DNA of 64,000 bases, from assembly GCF_947500405.1 (NCBI RefSeq), contig NZ_CANMRY010000004.1, forward strand, positions 1 through 64,000, given 5' to 3'. Below are positions 51,304 to 59,838 of this stretch, piece after piece. Numbering within the stretch: the stretch's first letter is position 1; the number at the start of each line of letters is the position of its first letter. The notes under the pieces were generated by a model. The model was not told the origin of the DNA and made no database searches. It worked only from the letters and a program-made list of their open reading frames with translations. A program made the position numbers and the translations under genes. This DNA comes from an uncultured Maribacter sp. Lineage in GTDB: Bacteria > Bacteroidota > Bacteroidia > Flavobacteriales > Flavobacteriaceae.

Positions 51304-52098
51304 TTACTTTTTAACTCTAAAAGTACCTGTAGTGGCATTAAACGTAACAGTATCTTCTGGAAATAGGCTATTAAAATGTTTTTGTTCTATTAACTCGTTT
51401 GGCGTACCATAAGGATTGTTTGCGTTGTTAAGGAGTAACATTTTATCGCATAACTGAATGCCCAATTCAATCTCATGAGTTGTAAAAATGATTGTTTTGT
51501 TAGTGTTGTAAGTGATTGATTTTAATAGTTTTAATATGTTCGATTTATGGTATAGGTCTAGATGTGTTGTAGGCTCATCTAAAAGTATTATAGAGGTGTC
51601 TTGTGCTAAAGCACGGGCTATCATAACACGTTGCATTTGCCCATCGCTAAGCTCATAGCATTTTTTATGTTTTAACTCTAATATATCTACCTTAGAAATT
51701 ACATCGTTTATAATTAATATATCTTTCTGTGTAAGATTACCAATCCAATTGGTATATGGTTGTCTTCCTAAAGCAATAAGTTCTAGTACTGTTAAGTTTT
51801 TTGAAGCTATTTTTTCTGTTAATACAACACTTATTTCTAAGGCTAATTGCTGTGGCGTATATGTATTTATATTTTTGGCTTTTATAAGAAGCTCTCCAGA
51901 TAATTTTTTTTGTATTGCTCCTAGAGTTCGTAATAAAGTAGATTTTCCAGCACCGTTAACTCCTATAACAGCAACAAGTTCCCCAGAATTAGTAGAGAAA
52001 CTAATAGGAGTACCTATTTGTGTTTGTTCCTTTTTGGTTTGGTACCCAATACTAAGGTTTTGAGCAGATAGGACGGTATTTTTTTTAGGAGTTATAAT
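51304..52098 (-). CDS. btuD: ABC transporter ATPase for vitamin B12, non-standard start
   Basis: This ATP-binding protein of about 264 residues has Walker A GVNGAGKST, signature ELSDGQMQR, Walker B IILLDEPTTHLD and switch His in FTTHE. The frame is open from the TGA just upstream of 52112 to the stop at 51304. It holds no ATG, GTG or TTG before the Walker A motif. The first in-frame ATG (51636) would remove half the protein. Translation most likely begins at ATT (52098) or ATA (52095), shortly before KNTVLSAQNLSIGYQ, where family members start. It may be coupled to btuC, whose stop is at 52115. It energises B12 uptake with BtuC and BtuF. Confidence 0.85.
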   Translation of the reverse strand: MITPKKNTVLSAQNLSIGYQTKKEQTQIGTPISFSTNSGELVAVIGVNGAGKSTLLRTLGAIQKKLSGELLIKAKNINTYTPQQLALEISVVLTEKIASKNLTVLELIALGRQPYTNWIGNLTQKDILIINDVISKVDILELKHKKCYELSDGQMQRVMIARALAQDTSIILLDEPTTHLDLYHKSNILKLLKSITYNTNKTIIFTTHEIELGIQLCDKMLLLNNANNPYGTPNELIEQKHFNSLFPEDTVTFNATTGTFRVKK

Positions 52099-52114
52099 AG
52101 TTTTTATAATTAGA

Positions 52115-53146
52115 TTAAAATATCATTTTTCGTTTACGAACTAATAACCAAATAACTACTGGAGCTCCAATAATAGAGGTTATAGCATTAATTGGCAAAA
52201 TGTTTGCCGAACTTGGTAATTGTGCAACAGTATCACAAATTAACATTAAAATAGCACCATAAATTAAAACAGCAGGAACCAGTATTTTATGATTTGTGGT
52301 ATTAAAAATTTGTCTTGTTAGATGCGGAACAGCTAAGCCTATAAATGCAATAGGACCAGCAAAAGCAGTTATACTACCAGCTAATATTCCTGCAGCTAGG
52401 ATTATTAAATACCTCATTTTTTTTATGTTAATACCTAAAGTACGAGCATAGTTTTCTCCTAAAAGCATAGCATTTAGAGTTTTTATAGAAATTATGCTTA
52501 AAATAACTCCTAACACACATAATACGCATAGGATAGTAACTTGCTCCCAAGTTAAATTACCAATACTACCAAAAGACCAGTATACATATTGCTGTAGTTT
52601 TTCGGCATTTGTAAAATAAGATAACGTGCTTACTATAGCAGAAGTAATACTACCAAACATAAGTCCTATAATTAATAATGCCATAGTATCTTTTACTCTA
52701 GATGCTACAATAATTACGCAGAATAACACAGCAAAACTTCCAATGCTAGATATAATAGCTAAAGATACATTACTCACTAAATTAATAGCCGCTATACTAC
52801 TAAAAATAGAAGAACCCATAATTAGTAATGCTACTCCTAAGCTAGCACCAGAACTAATACCCAAAACAAAAGGACCCGCTAATGGGTTTCTAAATAAGGT
52901 TTGCATTAATAAACCGCTTAGTGCTAGTCCGCTACCAACTAAAATTGCTGTAAAAGCCTTAGGTAATCTATAGCTCCAAATAATGTAGTCCCAAGAAGTA
53001 TTTGTAACTTTTCCTCCAAAAACGGAACTCATGGTGTCTAAAAAAGGGATAGAAACAGAGCCTAAGCTAATATTTATTCCAAAGAATAAAATTAAAAGCA
53101 AAGACAATGCTAAAAAGGGTTTTATATATGTTTTGGTAGATTCCAA
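52115..53146 (-). CDS. btuC: Vitamin B12 ABC transporter permease
   Basis: This 343-residue FecCD/BtuC-type permease has about ten membrane spans. Characteristic stretches are SYRLPKAFTAILVGSGLALS near 53-72 and FRNPLAGPFVLGISSGASLG near 85-105. The ATPase-coupling loop GPIAFIGLAVPHLTRQIFN is near 265. The start is TTG at 53146, one base after the stop of btuF, and no ATG occurs before the first conserved block. The FecCD family also serves iron-siderophore and heme uptake. The nearby riboswitch-controlled receptor points to cobalamin. Confidence 0.88.
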   Translation of the reverse strand: MESTKTYIKPFLALSLLLILFFGINISLGSVSIPFLDTMSSVFGGKVTNTSWDYIIWSYRLPKAFTAILVGSGLALSGLLMQTLFRNPLAGPFVLGISSGASLGVALLIMGSSIFSSIAAINLVSNVSLAIISSIGSFAVLFCVIIVASRVKDTMALLIIGLMFGSITSAIVSTLSYFTNAEKLQQYVYWSFGSIGNLTWEQVTILCVLCVLGVILSIISIKTLNAMLLGENYARTLGINIKKMRYLIILAAGILAGSITAFAGPIAFIGLAVPHLTRQIFNTTNHKILVPAVLIYGAILMLICDTVAQLPSSANILPINAITSIIGAPVVIWLLVRKRKMIF

Positions 53147-53147
53147 A

Positions 53148-54290
53148 TTATTCTAAGGGTTTGTAAAAATATGGTTGGTAGTTTGGTAAAATTTCTGGAT
53201 GAAATATAGAAATTAAATCCTTTAGAACAATATCTGGTCTGCTTGGAGCTAGTTCGTAAAATAATAAACCACCGGTAGGTCCTGTGGTGCTTGCAAAAGT
53301 GTAAATTTTCTTATTTTTAAAAGCTTTAAATTGCAAATAGTGCGGACTACTTACTTCCATTTGTTTATAAGTTGTAAACTGTGAGGGAGAAACCCAATAA
53401 TCTGCATTTTGTGCGATACTTAAAACATTTTCCCAGCTTAAAGAAAGGCTTCCTGTTTTTTTATCATCTTTCCATAAGTAGTTTGTATTAGCATCTTTTA
53501 AGTATTGCGCAGCCCAGCTTTTACCACCTGGTAAATACCAAACATCTTTAAACATGGCGCCAGATAAAACAGTATGCTTAGTTTTTGCTTTAGCAGCAAG
53601 CTCTTTAACTTTATGGTATTCTTTTTCTATGGAATTAAAAATACTGTCAGCCTTTGTTTCTTTATGAAAGAAAGGAGCAAAAAACTTAATCCATTCTGCT
53701 TTTCCAAGTGGGGTTTGTTCTACCCAATCACCATTATAAACAACAGGAATATTTGCATCTTCTAGAGTTTTATAGGCTTTATTTTGGTTGTCAATACCAA
53801 AACCAATAACAACATCTGGTTGTAGTTCCAGAGCAATTTCGGTGTTTAAAGATTCGTTATTTCCTAATTCTTTAATCTGTTTGTTGGCTATTCTTTTTCT
53901 TGTTGCCATAGAAGAAATATAGTCGGTGTTAGGAAAACCTACTAAGGAATTTTCTACACCTAAAGCTTCTAAAACTGGTACGTGTGTAGTAGATGTTACT
54001 ATTATTTTTTTAACAGGAGTTGTTATAATAGCATCATAAGAATCTTTATTAAGAGTAAGATTCGTTATTTTTTCTTCAGGTATTAATGCATATGTAAAAC
54101 CTTCAGTAGCATTTGGCCAAGGTGCTGTAATTTTTATAATTGTAATACCAGAACTTTCTTTTTTTATTGTAAAACCTCTAGCATGCTTAAGAGTAGAGCT
54201 AACTGCTTTATCTAAATTTGAGACTTCTTCTTTTTTGTTTTTACAGGATAAAAAAAGAAATATTGTTAGGGATAGTAAGATACGATTCAT
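53148..54290 (-). CDS. btuF: Vitamin B12-binding lipoprotein
   Basis: From the ATG at 54290 this is a 380-residue lipoprotein with lipobox FLFLSC. An ATG at 54347 would add 19 residues before the signal peptide and is rejected. The mature part has the two lobes of a helical-backbone substrate-binding protein (IIVTSTTHVPVLEALGVENS; ALELQPDVVIGFG). In gram-negative Bacteroidota it would deliver B12 from the receptor to BtuCD. Siderophore binding cannot be excluded from sequence alone. It is divergent from btuB and lies outside its riboswitch. Confidence 0.85.
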   Translation of the reverse strand: MNRILLSLTIFLFLSCKNKKEEVSNLDKAVSSTLKHARGFTIKKESSGITIIKITAPWPNATEGFTYALIPEEKITNLTLNKDSYDAIITTPVKKIIVTSTTHVPVLEALGVENSLVGFPNTDYISSMATRKRIANKQIKELGNNESLNTEIALELQPDVVIGFGIDNQNKAYKTLEDANIPVVYNGDWVEQTPLGKAEWIKFFAPFFHKETKADSIFNSIEKEYHKVKELAAKAKTKHTVLSGAMFKDVWYLPGGKSWAAQYLKDANTNYLWKDDKKTGSLSLSWENVLSIAQNADYWVSPSQFTTYKQMEVSSPHYLQFKAFKNKKIYTFASTTGPTGGLLFYELAPSRPDIVLKDLISIFHPEILPNYQPYFYKPLE

Positions 54291-54401
54291 TCTATAAAAA
54301 ACTGATTCTAATTTATTAGATATTTTTTGCAAGGTAAGGAATGTCATTTTTTTAAATATAAAACTTAAAAGAGAAAATAGTAGAAATTACTTAATATGGT
54401 T

Positions 54402-54409
54402 TACTTTTG
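54402..54409 (+). promoter_or_regulatory. Candidate -7 box upstream of the btuB riboswitch
   Basis: TACTTTTG matches TAnnTTTG and lies some 30 bases before the riboswitch core. No TTG sits at the ideal -33 distance. Confidence 0.4.
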
Positions 54410-54435
54410 TAGTGAATTTGGTTTTTATTGCTTTT

Positions 54436-54605
54436 TTAAAGGGATAAAATTAAAAGGGAATCTGGTTAAATTCCAGAGCTGTTCCCGCAACTGTAAACTT
54501 AGTCTTTATATTATTTAAAGATGGTTGTTATTTCTTCTAAGCCACTGCTTTATTTGAGCGGGAAGGTAAATAACAATACGTAAGTCAGGAGACCTGCCAG
54601 GTTTA
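54436..54605 (+). promoter_or_regulatory. Cobalamin riboswitch
   Basis: The conserved adenosylcobalamin riboswitch core is present: AAAGGGAATCTGG, then TTAAATTCCAGAGCTG, TTCCCGCAACTGTAA, GCCACTG, GCGGGAAGG, and the B12 box AAGTCAGGAGACCTGCC at about 54581-54598. It lies 87 bases upstream of the ATG of the TonB-dependent receptor and reads in the same direction. Downstream, TAAACTTT (54617-54624) pairs with AAAGTTTA (54632-54639), a possible part of the expression platform. High B12 would reduce receptor synthesis. The limits are approximate. Confidence 0.95.
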
Positions 54606-54691
54606 AAATATAATGTTAAACTTTCGGGATAAAAGTTTACGTATGGCTAATTATTGGCATACTATTCTCCCGTTTATTGAACTAAACGAAA

Positions 54692-56563
54692 ATGAACAAA
54701 AGATTTTTTGAATTTTGTACTGCTGCATTAGTATGTACAAGTATTGTTGCACAAGAGCAACAGAAAGACACTATTGTGTCTTTACAATTAGAAGAAGTAG
54801 TAGTAAGCGATTCTCGATTTATGTTAAAAAGAGAAAACTCTGGTAAAACTGTAATAAGAATTACAGCTGAAGAAATGGAACAGCAACAAGGAAAAAATGT
54901 TGCCGAGTTTATTAATACCAAAAGCGGTATTGAAATTGTTGGTAGTAGAGGTAGAGAAGGTTCTATTTATGGTGTTTTTGCAAGAGGGGGTCGAGGAAGA
55001 CAAGTCTTAATTAATATAGACGGTGTTCGTGTTTCTAACCCATCTTCTTTTTCTCCAGAATACGATTTAAGATTGTTGTCTACTGCTAATGTAGAATCTA
55101 TAGAGATAATCAAAGGAGCAGCTAGTACTTTATATGGAACTGGAGCTGCGGTAGCAGTTATTAATATTACAACAAAAAAAGCATCGGAGAAGAAAATAGC
55201 GGCTAATTTTCAATCTAGTATAGGTACAAATCAAACATCGGAGGATCAAAATTACAATATTTCAAATATTTCCAATAGCGCCCAAGTTAGTGGAACTTTA
55301 GGTAAGTTTATTTACTTTGCTGGTTTTTCTAACACGTATTCAGATGGACTTTCTGCAATTGTTACTCCAGAAAATAAGGAAGATGTCTTTTCTAGATATA
55401 GTACCGATGTAAAATTAGGGTATAAATTTTCAGATGCTTTTTATGTAAATGTATATGGAAACCAAACAAAGGTGAATACCGATTACGATGAATCTTTTGG
55501 ATTACTTGATGCTGATTATGAGTTTATTGGTAAACAAGAGCGTGTAGGATTGTCTTCTGCTTATAAATATAATAACGGATCAATACATGTAAATACTGCA
55601 TATAGTGCGTATGATTCCGAAAATATATCTGCTTTTCCTTCAGTATCTAAAGGGGAAAACCTTGTTGTGGACCTGTATAATAAATACAATTTTAACGATA
55701 CCTTTTATGCTATTTTAGGGGTTAATTATTTAGAAGATAAGATTGTGTCTGGGATAACAAAAGATTTTAAAATTACGGATCCATATGTAAATGTAGTATA
55801 TGTATCAGATTACGGGTTTAATTTAAACACTGGAGTGCGTTTTAATAATCATTCAGAATATGGGAATCATTTTGTGTATAATATAAATCCATCTTTTTCT
55901 ATTAAAACACAAAATGGTTATTTTAAGATCCTAGGATCTTATGCAACGTCCTATATAACTCCTAATTTAACGCAGTTGTTTGGTGATTTTGGTGCTAATC
56001 CAGAATTGGAGCCAGAAGAAGATAGAACTATGGAAGGTGGAGTAGAGTATGCTGTTGATAAAAAATTCCGAGCTAGTGTTTTGTATTTTAATAGAAAAGA
56101 AGAGAACTTTATCACTTTTGGTCCTGATTTTAGTAATATAAATGCTACTAATACTATAGATGCGCAAGGTGTAGAGTTTGAGTTAGATTGGATACCTACA
56201 GATGCTTTACGCATTAATGCTAATTATACTTTCACAGAGCGTAAAGGAGATGCAGCTATACGTATTCCAAAACATAAAGTAAATACATCAATTAATTATG
56301 TGGTATGTAAAAACACCAGCTTATCAATTAATTATGCGTTAACAGGAAAGCGTAATGATAGTGACTTTAGTACATTTCCTTCTACAGTTGTTGGGTTAGA
56401 TTCTTTTTCATTGTTAGATTTTTATGTGAGCCATCAATTAATACCTAATAAGTTAAATGTCTTTTTAAATGCAGCGAACATTTTAAATGAAGAGTATGTT
56501 GAAGTATTAGGTTTTACTACAAAAGGAAGAAATATAAGAGTAGGTTTAAATCTTAATTTGTAG
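54692..56563 (+). CDS. btuB: TonB-dependent vitamin B12 receptor
   Basis: This 623-residue outer-membrane receptor has a signal peptide at residues 1-20. The plug domain spans about 30-160: LEEVVVSDSRF, GKTVIRITAEEMEQQQGKNV, RQVLINIDGVRV, VESIEIIKGAASTLYGTGAA. A 22-strand beta-barrel follows to a C-terminal GRNIRVGLNLNL with aromatic/hydrophobic end. The size is close to E. coli BtuB. The cobalamin riboswitch directly upstream gives the substrate. It is divergent from btuFCD. Confidence 0.95.
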   Translation: MNKRFFEFCTAALVCTSIVAQEQQKDTIVSLQLEEVVVSDSRFMLKRENSGKTVIRITAEEMEQQQGKNVAEFINTKSGIEIVGSRGREGSIYGVFARGGRGRQVLINIDGVRVSNPSSFSPEYDLRLLSTANVESIEIIKGAASTLYGTGAAVAVINITTKKASEKKIAANFQSSIGTNQTSEDQNYNISNISNSAQVSGTLGKFIYFAGFSNTYSDGLSAIVTPENKEDVFSRYSTDVKLGYKFSDAFYVNVYGNQTKVNTDYDESFGLLDADYEFIGKQERVGLSSAYKYNNGSIHVNTAYSAYDSENISAFPSVSKGENLVVDLYNKYNFNDTFYAILGVNYLEDKIVSGITKDFKITDPYVNVVYVSDYGFNLNTGVRFNNHSEYGNHFVYNINPSFSIKTQNGYFKILGSYATSYITPNLTQLFGDFGANPELEPEEDRTMEGGVEYAVDKKFRASVLYFNRKEENFITFGPDFSNINATNTIDAQGVEFELDWIPTDALRINANYTFTERKGDAAIRIPKHKVNTSINYVVCKNTSLSINYALTGKRNDSDFSTFPSTVVGLDSFSLLDFYVSHQLIPNKLNVFLNAANILNEEYVEVLGFTTKGRNIRVGLNLNL

Positions 56564-56590
56564 ATATTTTTTATTTTTTTTTGAAGAATT

Positions 56591-56647
56591 TTTAAATTAT
56601 TAGTTATGTATAGAAACTATGTTATTATACTTAACTAATAATTTAAA
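56591..56647. terminator. Long AT-rich hairpin after btuB
   Basis: TTTAAATTATTAGTTA (56591-56606) is a perfect 16-bp inverted repeat of TAACTAATAATTTAAA (56632-56647), with a 25-base loop. It lies 28 bases after the btuB stop. It may stop transcription, but its AT content and lack of a T run make this uncertain. Confidence 0.4.
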
Positions 56648-56786
56648 TTATTATGAGATACAATTTTGTTAAGTTATTCATTTTTAATGATTTAAATAAA
56701 AATAAGTGTAGTAAAATACTGTAATAAATTAAAGTTAATTCGTACTTTTAATAAAAATATTATTAATTAATAATTAAACTTTTATT

Positions 56787-57968
56787 ATGTGTAAAAAAAT
56801 TACTTTTTTCTTTCTTTTTCTTTCTTTTTCTTTCTTTTGTTTTGCTCAAGTTACCATTGAGAATGTTAATTTTACAAAATCACCACTTAACGTTCAAAAT
56901 GTAGGTAAACCTTATGAATTTGATTTAACATTTGATTTTAAGGGTTTATCGACTCCACCAAACCAATTAGGGATTGCTCAATTCTATTATTTTATTACTG
57001 AAATTGGGGATAATTCTTATTTCGCAAATTGGCCAGTTAGTGGTTTTAAATACGCTGGTTCTTATCAAAATATTACTAATGGTTTCAGATTTTCTTTTGA
57101 ACAAATTCAATTAAAAAATAAATTTCCTAATTACCCTTCAGGTAGTTATAAAGTTTTGATTATGGCTTATCGAGGAGGTAATCAATGGGCCTTTATTGGA
57201 GGGTACCAAAATCATATTAATAATAATACTTACACATTTAATTTTAACGATTTTTGCTCGGATTGTGGAGATGGTATTTATTATGATAAGCACCCAAGAT
57301 TTTATTTAACAAAAGGAACCATAAAGCAAGATGGTAAAACCTGGGATTTTTTCAAAAATGAAGTACCTGTGATAGAGTCTTCTTTGTATCCATCAGATGT
57401 TTCTGAAACTAAATTTACTTTTACTATTAATAATGATGGAGGTACAGCTTTTAATGCATATTGGTCTTTTTTTATATCAGACAAAAACAAATTAGGTACA
57501 GGTAGTTCAATTTTTGCCCATAAAATATTTTATAAAAGACCATTGACAATTGGTTCAGGAAATGAAAAAACAATGATTTTGAACGAAAAAATATTAGGGA
57601 GACTTTGGGAAGGTAATATTTCTCTTAATCTTTTGCCAAATAAGACCTATTATTTTCATGTTTTTTTTGACGGAAATGAAATGAGTGCATTTAATAGTTG
57701 GAAGTATGTGTTCCCGTTCAAAGTTAAAAGAGTAGATTTCTCTTCTAGAAGATTTAAATCTACTTTTTTTAAGCAGTCACTTTTACAATCAAAAAATAAT
57801 CAAAAAGAAGAACCTTATAATATTAATTTTTATAATCTAAGTGGCATAAAAATTATGACAAAAGAAGTGCATAATATTGAAGAGGAAAATGAAGCTTCTT
57901 TGTTGCAGCCGAAAGGAGTATATATAATAAAAAGTAAAAAAGGAGATAGAAAAGTATATGTTGATTAA
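56787..57968 (+). CDS. Secreted protein with possible T9SS sorting signal
   Basis: This 393-residue protein has a very Phe/Ser-rich signal peptide ending at CFAQ. No family is recognised. Two beta-sandwich-like halves can be suspected (VGKPYEFDLTFDFKGLSTPP; VSETKFTFTINNDGGTAFNA). The last 50 residues (YNINFYNLSGIKIMTKEV then LLQPKGVYIIKSKKGDRKVY) look like a short T9SS type A signal, so it may be exported across the outer membrane. The signal-peptide codons contain three copies of a 10-bp repeat, so slippage would shift the frame. It is preceded by 224 bases of AT-rich DNA without a clear promoter. Confidence 0.7.
   Translation: MCKKITFFFLFLSFSFFCFAQVTIENVNFTKSPLNVQNVGKPYEFDLTFDFKGLSTPPNQLGIAQFYYFITEIGDNSYFANWPVSGFKYAGSYQNITNGFRFSFEQIQLKNKFPNYPSGSYKVLIMAYRGGNQWAFIGGYQNHINNNTYTFNFNDFCSDCGDGIYYDKHPRFYLTKGTIKQDGKTWDFFKNEVPVIESSLYPSDVSETKFTFTINNDGGTAFNAYWSFFISDKNKLGTGSSIFAHKIFYKRPLTIGSGNEKTMILNEKILGRLWEGNISLNLLPNKTYYFHVFFDGNEMSAFNSWKYVFPFKVKRVDFSSRRFKSTFFKQSLLQSKNNQKEEPYNINFYNLSGIKIMTKEVHNIEEENEASLLQPKGVYIIKSKKGDRKVYVD
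56805..56834 (+). repeat. Three copies of a 10-bp tandem repeat in coding DNA
   Basis: TTTTTCTTTC is repeated exactly three times (56805-56814, 56815-56824, 56825-56834), 18 bases after the ATG of the secreted protein gene. The unit is not a multiple of three. Confidence 0.9.
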
Positions 57969-58062
57969 ATTTATTTTACTACGATACTTTTTTAAACCGT
58001 TTAGATTTATATCTAATATTTATCGTTGAGTTACCTTAAAGTAGATTGGTAGTTTATGATTT

Positions 58063-58094
58063 AAAAAAGCGCTACAATTGTAGCGCCTTTTTTT
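58063..58094. terminator. Bidirectional terminator
   Basis: GCGCTACAATTGTAGCGC (58069-58086) is a perfect palindrome flanked by six A and, after one C, seven T residues. It sits between convergent genes. Confidence 0.88.
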
Positions 58095-58116
58095 GTATAT
58101 AATATGTTTTATATTT

Positions 58117-59604
58117 TTATTTATTAATTTCTAAAGGTTTATCTAAAAACATATTATCTTTTAATATTGTAAACATTTTAGAGCTTGTCATAATTTTAGC
58201 AGGAACTTTAACTGTAAAATCTCTTTTGCTAGATGCTCCTGTAATATCTTGGATAGCTCTTGCTAATAAAGGCTCATTCTCGTCACCTAAAACGCCAAGG
58301 TTTGCTAAGTCTTCTTCTAAATTGATATCAGGAACTAAGCCAGAAGTGTAGTCGTAAAAACCATCTGCATTTTCATTTCTTCCAATTAATGGCTGTATAG
58401 CCCATTTATTCTTCCTATTAATATTGTTTATTCTTGTTGGATCGTAGATATAATCATTCTCTTTATCATCAACCATAGTAACCGAGAATTCATTTTTTCC
58501 TCTTGTATTTTCTCCAATGTGTACAACATCTATATAAGGGGCAAGACCATTCATTACTAACTCACTAGAAGAAGCGGTACTATTGGTTGCCAGGATATAT
58601 ACTTTAGATAAGTTTAAAGTATTAATAGCAGAACCTTCTGTTGTTTTATCCCCGAAGTAGTCATTTAAGTCAACATTTCTTCCTTCTAAAAAAGATTGGT
58701 ATTTCCCATTATATCTGGCTTTTAAGAATACTTCTTCTGTATCCGTACTATATATCATACTAGATAATAAACGAGCAGTATTTACAGAACCTCCTGGGTT
58801 GTATCTTAAATCTAACACTAAATGTTGAACGTTAGCTTCATTAAAATTTTTAAAGACATTATTTAAGTCTTCATCATATTCATTTGTAAAAGCGTTATAG
58901 ACTAAATAGCCAATTTTTTCCCCATTTATATCAAAAGTTTTAGATAAAAAAACAGGATTTTCTGCTAAACCTTCCTCTTTAGTTAATGATACTTCTTTTT
59001 CGTTATCAGTCACTTGATTATTTTCTATGGAAGCCATACCTAAAGTATAACTATCATTATCGCCAAAAAGTAAGTCTATAAAGTTACTAGTTGTAAGCGT
59101 GTTGCCATTTACTTTTGTAAACAGTTCCCCACGACTAATATCTTTTGTGGAAGCATTAGAATTAGGAATTATGTACCTAACATATCCAAAAATGTTATCG
59201 CTATCATTAAATTGAACCAAACCAAATTCTAATCCGTTACTTTTAGAAACACCGGAAAGTGCTTGCGTAAGCTCTGTGTAATCCTCAGAATAAAAACTAA
59301 AACGATCTTCAGAAAAGGATAGTTTATTATCAAAAAAATCTGCAGGGTTAGATTCACTTGCTAGGAAATCTATATATTCTTGAATGCCTTCTTCTGTGTC
59401 TAGGAATTTATCATCTGCCAAATTAGGCACATCTTCTTGCCAAAAGTACCAAGAATTCATTGCTTTCCACATAAAATCTTGTACAAGAACTTCGTCAGAA
59501 TCTACAGTTAAGCCTTTGGTATCAATAAACCTATCTTCATCACTCTTAGAACAGGAGGCAATTAATACTCCTATAGAGAGTAATGCTAGAACATATTTTT
59601 TCAT
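58117..59604 (-). CDS. S41 family peptidase, lipoprotein
   Basis: This 495-residue C-terminal-processing-type protease carries a lipoprotein signal with lipobox LIASC. After an N-terminal helical part, a PDZ-like region spans about 130-185 (FGLVQFNDSDNIFGYVRYI, ELFTKVNGNTLT). The catalytic domain (about 215-420) has LVLDLRYNPGG, the nucleophile region ATNSTASSSELV, and the Lys in HIGENTRGK that completes the Ser-Lys dyad. It probably acts at the cell envelope on damaged or specific proteins. It is divergent from the ECF sigma cluster, with a tetranucleotide repeat between. Confidence 0.9.
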   Translation of the reverse strand: MKKYVLALLSIGVLIASCSKSDEDRFIDTKGLTVDSDEVLVQDFMWKAMNSWYFWQEDVPNLADDKFLDTEEGIQEYIDFLASESNPADFFDNKLSFSEDRFSFYSEDYTELTQALSGVSKSNGLEFGLVQFNDSDNIFGYVRYIIPNSNASTKDISRGELFTKVNGNTLTTSNFIDLLFGDNDSYTLGMASIENNQVTDNEKEVSLTKEEGLAENPVFLSKTFDINGEKIGYLVYNAFTNEYDEDLNNVFKNFNEANVQHLVLDLRYNPGGSVNTARLLSSMIYSTDTEEVFLKARYNGKYQSFLEGRNVDLNDYFGDKTTEGSAINTLNLSKVYILATNSTASSSELVMNGLAPYIDVVHIGENTRGKNEFSVTMVDDKENDYIYDPTRINNINRKNKWAIQPLIGRNENADGFYDYTSGLVPDINLEEDLANLGVLGDENEPLLARAIQDITGASSKRDFTVKVPAKIMTSSKMFTILKDNMFLDKPLEINK

Positions 59605-59683
59605 AGTTACTGTATTTTTTTAATTAAAACGTCTTCAAATATTGTTCCAGTATATATGGTGGGGGAAAATAAAGAAGAATATA

Positions 59684-59707
59684 TTACTTACTTACTTACT
59701 TACTTAC
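59684..59707. repeat. Tetranucleotide repeat (TTAC)6
   Basis: Six uninterrupted copies of TTAC lie in the 234-base region between the divergent S41 protease and ECF sigma genes. They are 80 bases upstream of the protease ATG and 132 bases upstream of the sigma ATG. Confidence 0.95.
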
Positions 59708-59708
59708 G

Positions 59709-59716
59709 TAAATTTG
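59709..59716 (+). promoter_or_regulatory. Candidate -7 box for the ECF sigma operon
   Basis: TAAATTTG matches TAnnTTTG and begins two bases after the (TTAC)6 repeat. The repeat would occupy the spacer and -33 region. No TTG lies at the usual distance, so the call is weak. Confidence 0.4.
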
Positions 59717-59838
59717 TATGTAAATAGTTGTCCAAAGTAAGGAGATATATAGAAATAAAAAATATTTTGTAACAAAACTCGATGAACATCGTCTTCCTTT
59801 TGTAAACCAATAATAAGGTTTGCAAACAACCAACAAAA

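Noticed and set aside
51304-51636. Truncated 110-residue ATPase starting at the first ATG
   Set aside because: The same frame continues upstream without stops and encodes Walker A and the Q-loop region, so the gene is complete and only the start codon is unusual.
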